Shown: positions 44,356-56,495 of the stretch, piece by piece
How positions within the stretch are numbered: the stretch's first letter is position 1
Layout of the letters: each line of letters starts with the position of its first letter
Assembly (NCBI GenBank): GCA_025769875.1
Contig: JAGFNK010000099.1
Location: 1 to 64,000, forward strand
Reading direction: 5' to 3'
Source: Russula earlei
Taxonomy: Eukaryota > Basidiomycota > Agaricomycetes > Russulales > Russulaceae
DNA: 64,000 bases
Translations under genes and position numbers: made by a program
The notes under the pieces: model-generated
What the model saw: the letters and a program-made list of their open reading frames with translations, nothing else
What the model was told of the DNA's origin: nothing
Database searches by the model: none

Positions 44356-45363
44356 ATGAAAGCGAGTAGAAACCCGCACCTGTTCCCAGAAACCTTCTTC
44401 ACCACCACCCTGGACGCTTGGGCAGCGGCAATCCAGCAGCTACCACTAGAGGCGAAGCAATGTATGCTCGAGCAGGTGGTGCACTACAAGGCGCTTTCGG
44501 ACATGGAACACGAGTTCCTCGTCGTCTACGCGAGCCACGAGCCGTCCGGCTCTAAAATCGTGCTAGGCGTCGACCGCAACGCGGAGGAGCTGGCCGCCGC
44601 CGCCTCACAGCAGGCATCATCTGGCCGCACAACGTCATCCTCGTCTCTGGCCTCATCGTCATCACGGTACCTCTCCGCGCTCATGCACATCGGGACCTCG
44701 TCTCTCCCTTCGTCCTCGTCCTCGTCTCCGTCCTCATCCTCGTCCTCGTCCTCTTCTCCGGGGGCTTCTCCCCACCTTGCGTACGATGCCGTGCAAGTCT
44801 CTCACGACGGCACGCCGGCGCCCATCCTCGCCCAACACGGGCCCACCGTGCCCCTCTCAACCCTCGTCTTTTCCTCCTGCCCCTGCCCAGTCGCAGCCGA
44901 CAGGACCGCCACGTCTGCGTCTGCGTCCGCCTTCTCCGACTCCCGCTCCTCCCATACCGATCCGCGCCCGTCCCTGCTGCACCTCTCGGTCCTGCTGCTG
45001 GCCATCCGCACGCACTTCCCCTCCTATGCGCTCCTCCAGCACCAATGCTATTTCTTCGCGCGCGCGACGTCTCTCGCCCTCGTCGACCTTTTCGGTGGCG
45101 TGGAGACGCAGCTCGAGGAGGCGCGGAGGGCGGCGACGTGGCGTGGCCTGCACGTGTCTCTGTACTCGGCCGGGCGAGTCGCGTTGCAGAACATGCTCCT
45201 CCTTCCGCTAGTCGAGTTCCCTGCGCTGATCGTGCCTGCTGGACTCTTTGCGGTGTACAGTGCGGTGAAGTTGTACGACGGGAATGTGGTGGAGAGCGAG
45301 TTGGACAGGCGGCGAATCAGGTACGATTGCCTGGTTTCGAGAACGACATCGTGGGGAAGCTAA
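44356..45363 (+). CDS. Unknown Agaricomycete-type protein with Ser-rich linker
   Basis: The frame starts at ATG 44356 (MKASRNPHLFPETFF) and is open without an intron to TAA 45361. The N-terminal part, about 90 residues, is helical and contains MEHEFLVVYASHEPSGSK followed by IVLGVDRN. I recall this pattern from unannotated basidiomycete proteins. A linker of about 60 residues is largely serine, encoded by TCG/TCC repeats (44700-44760). The C-terminal part is hydrophobic (LLHLSVLLLAIRTHFPSYALL, FFARATSLALVDLFGG, MLLLPLVEFPALIVPAGLFAVY) and might include a membrane helix. An upstream in-frame stretch (44296-44355) suggests the true start could lie in an earlier exon. Function unknown. Confidence 0.6.
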   Translation: MKASRNPHLFPETFFTTTLDAWAAAIQQLPLEAKQCMLEQVVHYKALSDMEHEFLVVYASHEPSGSKIVLGVDRNAEELAAAASQQASSGRTTSSSSLASSSSRYLSALMHIGTSSLPSSSSSSPSSSSSSSSSPGASPHLAYDAVQVSHDGTPAPILAQHGPTVPLSTLVFSSCPCPVAADRTATSASASAFSDSRSSHTDPRPSLLHLSVLLLAIRTHFPSYALLQHQCYFFARATSLALVDLFGGVETQLEEARRAATWRGLHVSLYSAGRVALQNMLLLPLVEFPALIVPAGLFAVYSAVKLYDGNVVESELDRRRIRYDCLVSRTTSWGS

Positions 45364-46188
45364 CGTATGATGTTGAAGTGATGTGAAGATAAGAGAACAT
45401 GCGATCCCAGATAAATACCGTGTGGCTTGGCAGTCATTCGTGTTCGAAAGGCGAGAGAGCAGAAAGTAATACTGACCACAGACGATTTGCGTGATGTATG
45501 ATAGATGTAAACAAATTCACTCGTCCGGAATGACATTAAATGGCTTTTGTTTCAAAGATATTTTGTATCACTCCATCGCCCTACCCCATCTCAGTCTTAT
45601 GCAGACTATATATGAGAGAAACAACATTGCACTAGTAAAGAGACTAGGAGGATACATTATATATGCGATGCTCTATCAAATTGTCTCGTAATGCTGGCAA
45701 GATGCAGACGTAATTAGAAGTGTGCTATGCCCGCGCAAGAGCATGGGTATTGTGCGCGATTGCAGGCGGACTACTATCAATGCGAGTGAAGTGACCCGGG
45801 GTCCCCGGCTGGTGTTGATGTCTAGTATATCAGCAAACGGATTCGCGCTCAAGGCAGTGATGAGGAAGTGAAAAAATAGTGTGGAGGGGGCGCGAGGGAT
45901 GTGAGGAGACATGAACAAGGACGGGAAAATTAAGATAGGGTCATAAAGTCATGCCAGACAGAGAGCGACGAGACAGACATAGCGTCATGAGAGCAGCGCA
46001 GAGAGTCCAAGAGAACCGACGAAAAGTGAGCATAATGGCAGCCAAGTTATGAAATGGGAGAGGAGCGGATTCTATGCGCGGTCGGCTGGCCTGCATGAAA
46101 CGAACACGTACAGAGAAGAGAAGGGTGTGATGATTTGATGTTGAGGGGCGCGGTGAAGGAAGCCCCAGTGGACGAATTGGCGTGACAT
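45364..46188. other. Intergenic between convergent genes
   Basis: This holds the 3' flanks of the Ser-rich gene and of ded1. A minus-strand frame near 46198-45941 is most likely the ded1 3' untranslated region. Confidence 0.45.
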
Positions 46189-48272
<2,084 letters not shown>

Positions 48273-48500
48273 ATTAGAGGGGGATGTCTTTTTTTAAGTT
48301 TTGTCTTTTGTGAAAGGATGTGTTCTATAAGCCTCTGGATGATGGCTGCGAAGAAGGAAAAGCGAAGAGGGGATGCATGCGACCCATTTTCTCCCAAAAA
48401 AATTCGTGTGAGACAAGTTTAGTCAGCTATCCCACGGACAAGTCATCGCCCGTCTCCAATCATCGCTGCTATCCCCATCCATTCACCCACTTTAACAACC
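48273..48500. promoter_or_regulatory. Shared promoter of ded1 and sec72
   Basis: 228 bp separate the start codons of the two divergent genes. A poly-T stretch (48290-48296) and CT-rich DNA are present. No TATA box is obvious. Both genes are housekeeping, which fits such an arrangement. Confidence 0.5.
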
Positions 48501-49388
48501 ATGGCAGCGTCTCCGACGTCTCCAATGTCCCCACAGCCTCATGAATCAATGCAGGAACCGATTTCACCGCAACAGCAGCACCTCCCACGACCGGATCCAG
48601 TTATGCAGGCAGTAATTGAAGCCGACTTTCGTCCCGTCGACCTCACTTTGGATTCCGCCAACGTGTCAGCTCTCTGCTCATCGCACTCGCGTGAAAAGTG
48701 TGATGAGTGTGACGTAGACTTTGTCCAGCTCAATCGTCTGTCTAAGGTCCTCACCGCCCACCCAAAGCTACCTTTCCCACCCCCACCCCATGTCGTCAAT
48801 CAGAAATTGTCCCAGATCGTGAATCAGACAAAGGAGGAAGGCAATGTACGTTTCACGTGTATCACAAAAGTCTCTGACTGAGCTTGAAACTGGAAACAAG
48901 GCCCTATACCGAACACATCAATGGGAGAAGGCCATCGGTCGCTACAACCAAGCTACGGGCTTTGCCATGCAGCGCGCCCCATGGGAGACCCAGCAACTTT
49001 TGCGCGAGGAGCTTTCGACCGTCCTTTCTAACCGTTCTGCAGCCTATTTTGAGAAGGGAGACCTCCTTTCTGCAATCACAGATGCTGATGCAGTGATCCA
49101 ACTCAGAAAGCCTTGGTCCAAGGGTCACTTCCGTAAGGCTAAGGCACTCATCGCCCTCGGTAAAATGGCGCAGGCGAAGGAGGTTGTTCAGTACGGACTA
49201 CAGTTTGACCCCGTCAATGAGGTAGGCAACATGCCCTTGTCGAGTTTAAGAAAGGCGCATTGACGTCGTCCCTGCAGGATATGATGGGGGTGCTGAAGGA
49301 CATTGAACATGTCATGCGTACTTACGCAAGCCAACCCCGTCCACCAACCTCTTGGTGGACACTGGAGGAAACTGAAACTGCTTCATGA
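48501..49388 (+). CDS. sec72: Sec72-like TPR subunit of the ER translocation complex
   Basis: Sec72 is a cytosolic TPR protein of the fungal Sec63 complex for post-translational import into the ER. ATG 48501 lies in ACCATGG context. The N-terminus is Pro/Gln-rich. A conserved zinc-like patch CSSHSREKCDECDVDF and LNRLSKVL follow, then PFPPPPHVVNQKLSQIV and TKEEGN. Intron 1 (about 48848-48900) joins EEGN to ALYRTHQWEKAI, the first TPR. REELSTVLSNRSAAYFEKGD and WSKGHFRKAKALIALG are the following repeats. A second intron (about 49221-49277) leads to DMMGVLKDIEHVM and the end TSWWTLEETETAS, TGA 49386. No disruption is seen. A generic TPR co-chaperone is the only alternative. Confidence 0.8.
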
Positions 49389-49707
49389 TTGATACCAGCT
49401 TTTTCTACAATACACGTATCCTCGTATACTTATCCCGCTACATTGTGTTAATGGCACGTTACGAGATGTCGTTGATCTGGTACAATACACCTCTGTCCCG
49501 CCTCGCGTTTCAGATGGTAATCTCGAATGTCACCCTGAATAAACGCGAATAAATACTGTGAGGCCCTTAGCTGAGAGTAATACAACGCCAACTGTATAGA
49601 AATAGCATAACATCATCATCACTGGGTAATGTACACGACTGGTGAGACGAACCTCAAAGGAGTAATACAAATGAAACCCGTACCGTACCACGTCGACTGC
49701 CCTGTCT

Positions 49708-51988
49708 TCAGATGCTCTCCCTTGCCAAGTGTGGATCGATGACTTGGAATGCTTCAACGCATTCTGATGGATCGCGAAAGACCCGAATCGCGACTTTCAT
49801 CGGCACCTCTGCGCAGACCTTCCACAAGCGCGTTTGTAATTGCACGCGCTTCCTCTCCGGTTCTGACAGCGTCAAGCGACTCAGCATGGCGGGTGTGAGT
49901 GTTGCTTGAGACGGGCTGTAATAACTGTCTGGCTCTGCGTAGATGGTATCCGTGTATGGTATCTGGGTACCCGATGTCGACGGTGTCGGGGTCTTCGAAA
50001 AGTAATCATCCGTTGAATCAGATGGGGCATGGGACATCGAGTGCGGTGAAATGGTGGATTGAGAGCTCATGGTAGACCTGGGTGACACACGCCCTCCGCG
50101 CGACAGTGTCATACCCCATGGGCTCCTCTTCTTCCCACCCTCTCGACTGTGAGCACCAGTTGGGTCCTCAATGCCACCTCCGCCATCCTCGTAGGTGTTG
50201 ACGTCGCGAATGAAGATGCAAAGGACCTGTTCGGGATGGTCGCGTGCAACAGTGGCGTAGAGCTCGAGATCTTGCTCGCCCGAATCGCCGATGAGGATGA
50301 ATCGGGACTGTGGAAACGACGTTATGACCTCGAGGACGGCGTCACGCTTTCGATCGGAGGGCGCAGAAAGCAGATCGTTGAAAATCGAACGTGTCCCATA
50401 GGACCGGAGGCGAACTGAGCCAGTGGGCAACTTTGCCAGATGAAAGAAGTCGGTAATGACGGGGAGGAGTTCGAAAGGGCCGTTTGACTACGGTGCGTAC
50501 AATGTGAGATTTCGGATAGATGGCGGTGGAGATGACTGGGAGCTCACCACATAGTGGAATCTGACGCCGCGACGCCACATCTCGCTATACCACTCTCCCA
50601 TACCGGGTATCAAATTTTCTTCTAGGTCCTTGACAAAGACGTTGTGAAACACCGCCCGCGCACCGCAATGAATCCCCGACAGCTTCACGGTATCATCGAT
50701 GTCCGATATGACGCGTACTGATGAATGCGTGAGAGGGACTCGCTCTCTCGTTATCGTCGTCGGGTCGGAGGGTGGCACAAATGGACATGGATCAGTTGGC
50801 GAGCGGAGACTGCCCGTAGGCAGCGGGGGTGGCATGAGCTCTGCGGTGACGAAGAAATCGTATTCACGATGTGGGTCGACGAATGCTACCGGGGTTCCGT
50901 TGGGATGAGGGCAGAGAGACTCCCAAGAGATGACAAGTCGGATCTTGAACGCGCCATCCGAGTCAGTGATGACCACGTCCCCAGCCAGGGGTTCTTGGAG
51001 AAGCTCCAGCTCGTTCGGGCTCACAGTCTCCGTCTCCGTCATCAAGTGGGGTTGGACGGAGACCCGCACTGTACGATTGGAGAGCACGCCGGCCAAGAAC
51101 GGGTGTAAACGTGTCTCGAGGTTCGAGTGCAACCGATGCAGGTGCAAGTGATGATTTTTAGTCAACGGGACTTTAATGTGTGACCCCGGGTGCAGATCAC
51201 ATGTGGTAGATGTGGGGGAGATGGATAATGCAAAGTCGTTGGATGATGTGGCCGATATTGGCGTCGAGATGAGATCTGGGTGAATAGCTTCCGGTGATTG
51301 GTGTAACACCAAGACGGGCCCCTCGACCTCCTCGGTCGACTCTTCACGAAGGATCGTCGTTGAGAGCAGATCCTCTGTTGATGAGTCATTCTCGTGTGGG
51401 GCGTTGTCCTCAGCGTCGTTAGGACATAGATCTGGCAGCTTCGGTAGAGAAGCAAATCCTAATTTAAGGATTCAGCTCGTACAAAGTCAAGCAGGAGAGG
51501 GGCTAACGTTTCGCCAGCTTCATCACCGCTCGTTGTGACCGCGACAGTGCGTGTACGGCCCTGTGTTTGACGACATACCCCGAAATAAATACCTCGATGT
51601 CATAAGGGGCACCTGCCAACGATGAGCGACTTCCCCTTATTCATTCAGAAAGCGGCAGGACGTTACCTGCGCGACTAGACAGCTCCGACCCAGCGCGGTA
51701 TCTCCTCGATGCCCAGCCAGGAAGCAGCACGATTCTTTCCAAGCTCGTCACGGCTTCCGGATCGCTATAGGATCTCCTCGAAAACCTGTTCGTTAGGTGG
51801 GACCAGCTGTGCTTCTTCGCATCACCATCGACGTGTCCAATCTCGGTGGTTGGATGGTGGTGATGTTCGCGATGATGGTGGTGGTGCACCGAAACGGTAC
51901 TAGTATCAAGGTGCCCCAGATAATCTTTAATTGGAGCGAAGCGTGCCGCTGCGAATGCCCTCAGGTGTCCGCGCATATCATGGGCCAT
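49708..51988 (-). CDS. app1: App1-like phosphatidate phosphatase
   Basis: App1 converts phosphatidate to diacylglycerol and acts at cortical actin patches and membranes. The catalytic block VRVISDIDDTVKLSG (about 50700) contains the DxDxT motif of the haloacid dehalogenase fold. FHNVFVKDLEENLIPGMGEWY and the later SRFILIGDSGEQDLELY complete the conserved domain. Upstream exons encode ERIVLLPGWASRRY and APYDIEVFISGYVVKHRA, also typical of the family, and a His-rich stretch (VHHHHHREHHHHP). The C-terminal tail is Ser/Thr/Pro-rich. Introns lie near 51663-51616, 51510-51460 and 50560-50500. ATG 51988 is the first certain methionine, but the frame is open further upstream to about 52125, so an additional 5' exon is likely. 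Confidence 0.8.
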
Positions 51989-52398
51989 CAGGTATCGGAG
52001 AGGAGTCGTAAATGGGTTCAAGGCAAGGAAATGAGGCTGGATGGCCTCCTGAGGGGGCGCCGCGGGATGGTCAGGGCGAGGTTTGCGGGGTATTTGAAGA
52101 GATGGACCCGATCGTTGCGGAATTAAACCTGCTAGTGGAACATGGACGTTACTCGTGGTCCACAGATTACAAATAACGAAAGGAGAACTGGGCGTACCAT
52201 CCTGGTGTGCCTCGCGCTTGCAGAAGTTTCGACCATCAGGCCCAGGCGATCAGTTGGTCCTTCGCGAGGCATCAACGCTTGCTCCCTCGAATTTGTCACC
52301 AGTGGGCAAAGGGCAATGAAAGTTATATAATGATAGTAGGTAAGCACGATAAAAATATCTACAGGGGAAAAAACAGTGCTACAGGTATCAACATCAAG

Positions 52399-54518
52399 TC
52401 ATGAGCTATCCGAGTCCCCTCCAGGTGATGGAAGATCCCAATCCAAGACGGAATTTCCCGTCTCCACGAGCGCGATCATATCCGAGAACCAGATATCGGA
52501 GAGTGTCGGTGACGGTAACAACGGTGAGTCGTACGATGATGCCGCGGGTTCGGATTTGTCGCAGACACTTGTAGTGGCTGGCACCTTTGCCACAACCATG
52601 GAGCACGTCTGGATCCGAGGCGGTGCAACCCGCGCGACGGTAGGCAAGATATTTGGTTCTTCTTCTTCCATGATCACGGGCAAGTTATGCCATTCGTCCG
52701 ACGGGCTGTCTGAGCGCACGTCCGCGTCTGGTTCAATAAGCGCGGGAGCAGTGGATAACTGTAGACAAGGGCTTTCCCTGGACAAAGTTCGCAGTTTCGC
52801 ACGAAGAATATCCTCTACATCTTCCCCGCAGATCCGCGCCGCTTCCGCTGCCTCGTACTTGAGTGTCATTGCTTCCAAGCGAGCTTCGAGGGCACGCATC
52901 GAGAGTGGTGCGACATTGTGTAAAGGCTGTTCGTCTTGATTGGCAGATGCGGGAGAATTTGCACCTTTGGTTCCAGAAGGCAGTCGTGGTTGCGAATGTT
53001 CATCAGGATCCATGACAAGCGTGTCGATAGACCCCTCGTCAGATGCAGAGTCGGTGTCATTGACATCGTGGATGTCATCATGGATGGGAGCACCGTTTGA
53101 CAACCTTCTCAACGAGTGGGCATACCCATCGAGTTCTTGCCGCAAGTGGCGTGCGGTGTTCTCTGCATCGTCCAGTCGACCATATGCAACAACCAATTCG
53201 TCCTCCAACGCGTAAATCCTTTCGGAAGCCACGCCCAACTCGTACCGCAGATCTCCGTTCTCCGCATCCGTAGTCCGAAGTCGTTGACGTGTTGCAGAGG
53301 CCTCCGCCTCTAGCTGGATAATTCGATTCGTCGATGTGACGGCATTTCGCTGTGCCCCCTCGAGCTCGACGCGCAACTCTAAAATCTCGATATCTGCAGC
53401 CGCGAGTCTTTCTTGGGCTTCGTGGAGCACGGCTTCACGTTTCTGGTTCCACGCCTCCGAGGCTGTGAGGTCCTCGACTTTATCCTGAAGATCCTGAATG
53501 AAGATGTCTTTGCATGCCACGATGTCATTGTAACTCTCCTCGAGATCGTTATTAAAGGTACGTGACTCCTCCAGAAGCGTGCGGAGAAGATCAACTTGTG
53601 TCCCGAGGCCATCGATATCAGAACGATCTTGGTCGACAGTCTCCTCCAAGACTTTGATGGCTTGTTGGTCCTGCTTCGCAGCGTCCTCTAGAGATGCCAT
53701 ACGGTATTGTTCCTGGGCTGAGGAGGTTTTCAAATTTTGTATGAGACGACGCTGTTCTTCGATGTTAATGTGGAGTCCCTCGTTGATGCGGCGACTATGA
53801 TCCAAGTCAGCCTCCAGCTCCTGGATTCGACGCTGGAGCTGCTCGGAAAAGCCCTTCGCTTTTGAATAACTCGAATCCTGCGCCTGTCGGCTCAAGCCCG
53901 CAGACCGACTCGACTCCAGAACATCATCGGAAGTGGTTTGAGTACCCATCTCAACTCTGTTCGCCCGTGCGCCGGCCCTAGAAGCGGAATCTGGAGGTAG
54001 GTCGAACGAAGGGAGTTCCTCCGTCATTTTTGCAACTGCCTCGAGGTCAATGGCGACCTGGGCCAGCACGTCCAGAATGTCATCGCGGGAAATCCCTCCA
54101 TGCTCGAGGTGCTCCGCGTCACTTGTGGAAACATTCTCCTGCAGCGCCTCCTCGAGTTCCGCTATTCGGGCCAGGTGCCGACGATTCTCCTCGCCTGCCT
54201 CTGTTAATTGCGTCTTCTGTACCTCCGACTCGCGCCTGACATCCTCCAGCTCCCGGCGCAGAGCGGCAGATCCAGCGCGCGCGTCATGAAGCTTCGTGCG
54301 CAGCTGCTCGATCTTGCGTTCTTGGAGCTGTTGGGCGCGGGCATCTGCGTAGGCATTCGCACGGGCGTTTGGTCAAACGACGGTTCGAAGGTTTCGAGTT
54401 GGGCCTTGAGGACGTCGTTATGCTCCTGGAGGGTCGACACTTGCTGATCACGAGCGCGGAGGACAACGTTGAATTCGCGAGCTGGTCGCATAGTGGCCCG
54501 GCGCGAACGGAACGACAT
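52399..54518 (-). CDS. Long coiled-coil protein with one apparent frameshift
   Basis: From ATG 54518 (MSFRSRRATMRPAREF) the chain reads helix-forming sequence (NVVLRARDQQVSTLQEHNDV) to FEPSFDQTP. There the coding frame changes near 54362 to ARANAYADARAQQLQERK, which stays open to TGA 52399. No GT-AG intron bridges the change, so a small indel or an assembly error is likely. The long part has many heptad-like segments (LRRELEDVRRESEVQ, RIAELEEALQE, LQRRIQELEADL, VDLLRTLLEES). The acidic Ser-rich tail ends SPGGDSDSS. About 700 residues in total. I do not recognise a family; a cytoskeletal or spindle-pole scaffold is only a guess. Confidence 0.6.
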
Positions 54519-55222
54519 GACTGGAATTGGAAAGAGCCCCTCGGAGGCGGACAGAGCCGGAATATATCGATAAGAAACGTTAGGGGTAGGGGGTTCGAGG
54601 GGGGAAGGTGGTGCGGCGCTGCGTCTACGTCAATGATCGCGAACGTTTCAGCATAATATATCGAGACTTACGAAAGTAACGGGCCCGGAGCTTGGAGGGA
54701 GACTAGGGGTTGTGGGTAAGAAGGACCGCGGGCCGCTGGATGGGTGATATATGGCCGGCGAGGGCCTCGTGCCAAACGCAAGGCAAGCACGGTATTGACA
54801 CGTGAACTTGGGGCAGAGCACCAGGACTGGTGAAGAAGCAAGTCGGGAAGGCTGTGCCCCTCCAGCCAAGTGCGACCCAGTTAAGCCGGTCGACGGTCGA
54901 GCAAACCAAGTCTAGGCAGGTCGCCGGTGCCAGCCGCGGTCATCATTTCGTCTCGTCTCGGAGCGTTTCACTCTAGCATATCATGATGGTCGGCGGCGAT
55001 TTGACGGGGGAAAGAAGTCCTATTAGAGAACCGAGCGAGACTGGGGAATGGGAAGCGAGTATGCATGTGGTGAATTGATTGAATTGAATCATGATGGCAC
55101 CCGTGGCGAGTGATGTTGGCCTGCCGCCACTCTGATGCCGAGTCAGAAGCGATCTTACCCTGTTCCCCCTCCCTCCCCTTAGACCTGGCCTCTATATCTG
55201 CGCCTACCGCAGGAAGTTTCGG
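54519..55222. other. Divergent upstream region of the coiled-coil gene and tpt1
   Basis: No gene recognised. About 700 bp separate two divergent starts, so both promoters should lie here. Confidence 0.45.
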
Positions 55223-56207
55223 ATGAACAACCCACCAAAACAGAAAGGTTCGCGGCCCACGCCAGGGCCAGGTGGACGGACCCCGCTTCGTGGTCACCCG
55301 AAGGAATCACCCCAAGTCCGCCTCTCAAAGACACTCTCCTGGATCCTACGTCATGGCGCGAAATCAGAAGGCCTCTCCATGCGTCCGGACGGATACGTTC
55401 GCGTAAGCGATCTGGTATGTCGAGACTTCCCGAGACGAAGCGTGGGACCTCATAACGACGTGACATGTGAAGTTGGCTTCACCCAGGTTTTCGTCACCTA
55501 CCCAACTCGACCTTGCTGCTCTGCAGCGCATAGTAGAGAGTGACTCAAAACAGCGTTACATGCTAATCAAAGCCCCGAATGAGGCAGCGCCGATGGCGGA
55601 CGAAGTTTGGTGGATACGAGCGAATCAGGGACATTCTTTGAAGGTATCTGAGAATTATACCCCCACACACTACGACCTCGTTAACTCCCACGCAGGAGGT
55701 CAAATTGGATCTAAAGCCGATTCTGTCTGCTGCAGATATACCCATGGCGGTGCATGGGACGACCAAGACGGCATGGGAGTCAATATGTCTGTGCTACTCG
55801 AACGCTATTGACAAGCACATCGCTCATCGTTATAATGCAGCCGTTCAAGGCCTTTCAAGAAGGACGCGGAATCATATACACCTAGCCCAGGGTGTTCCAG
55901 AAGACGGAGTCATAAGCGGTTCGTTCTAATCTCCTGGAATTTTGGTTTCACTCATCCTTCCTCAGGCATGCGCAAGTTATCTCAGGTGTTGATCTATATT
56001 GACGTGCAGAAGGCCCTTGACGCAGGAATTCCTTTCTTCATCTCAGAAAACGGTGTTGTCCTTACCGAGGGTGATGGGAGTGGCTTCCTCTCCCCCAAAT
56101 ATTTCCTTCGAGTGGAGGATCGTGACGGTAAACCCATCCCAAGTTGGCCAATTTCCTCAACACGGACGCAATCTGGCTCAGTAGTTGTACCAAGCCAAGT
56201 TTCATAG
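55223..56207 (+). CDS. tpt1: tRNA 2'-phosphotransferase Tpt1
   Basis: Tpt1 removes the splice-junction 2'-phosphate from ligated tRNA, using NAD+, as the last step of tRNA splicing. Five exons: 55223-55414 (RLSKTLSWILRHGAKSEGL and RPDGYVRVSDL), about 55473-55641 (LDLAALQRIVESDSKQRY and VWWIRANQGHSLK), about 55697-55782 (LDLKPILSAADIPMAVHGTT), about 55841-55919 (GLSRRTRNHIHLAQGVP), and about 55967-56207. The last begins GMRKLSQVLIYID and includes IPFFISENGVVLTEG, and stops at TAG 56205. The HGT and RNHIHLA motifs with their basic residues form the known active site. All introns are GT-AG and about 47-58 nt. Nothing is missing for function. Confidence 0.9.
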
Positions 56208-56495
56208 CTCTACAACAACGAAAAGTGTAACATATCATTGTTTGCTATATAACGATTAACTGTCATTGAGTTATATTCCTGATGAGACGATGGTATAAGA
56301 TGTATACGAAAACTGGATCGCATTCTATTCCGAGTCGTTCATCAACCAGTCGTGACGGGGACCGGGTGGGCTTCTAAGTGAACTTGAAGACTTCCTAGTG
56401 CTAGGAAAATGGCGTGGCGCGCGGGTGTGGTTCGGTGGTGGCTCAATGATCCTGCATGAGATTAGGAAGGCGCTTGAGATTCCAATGTTGGGCGC

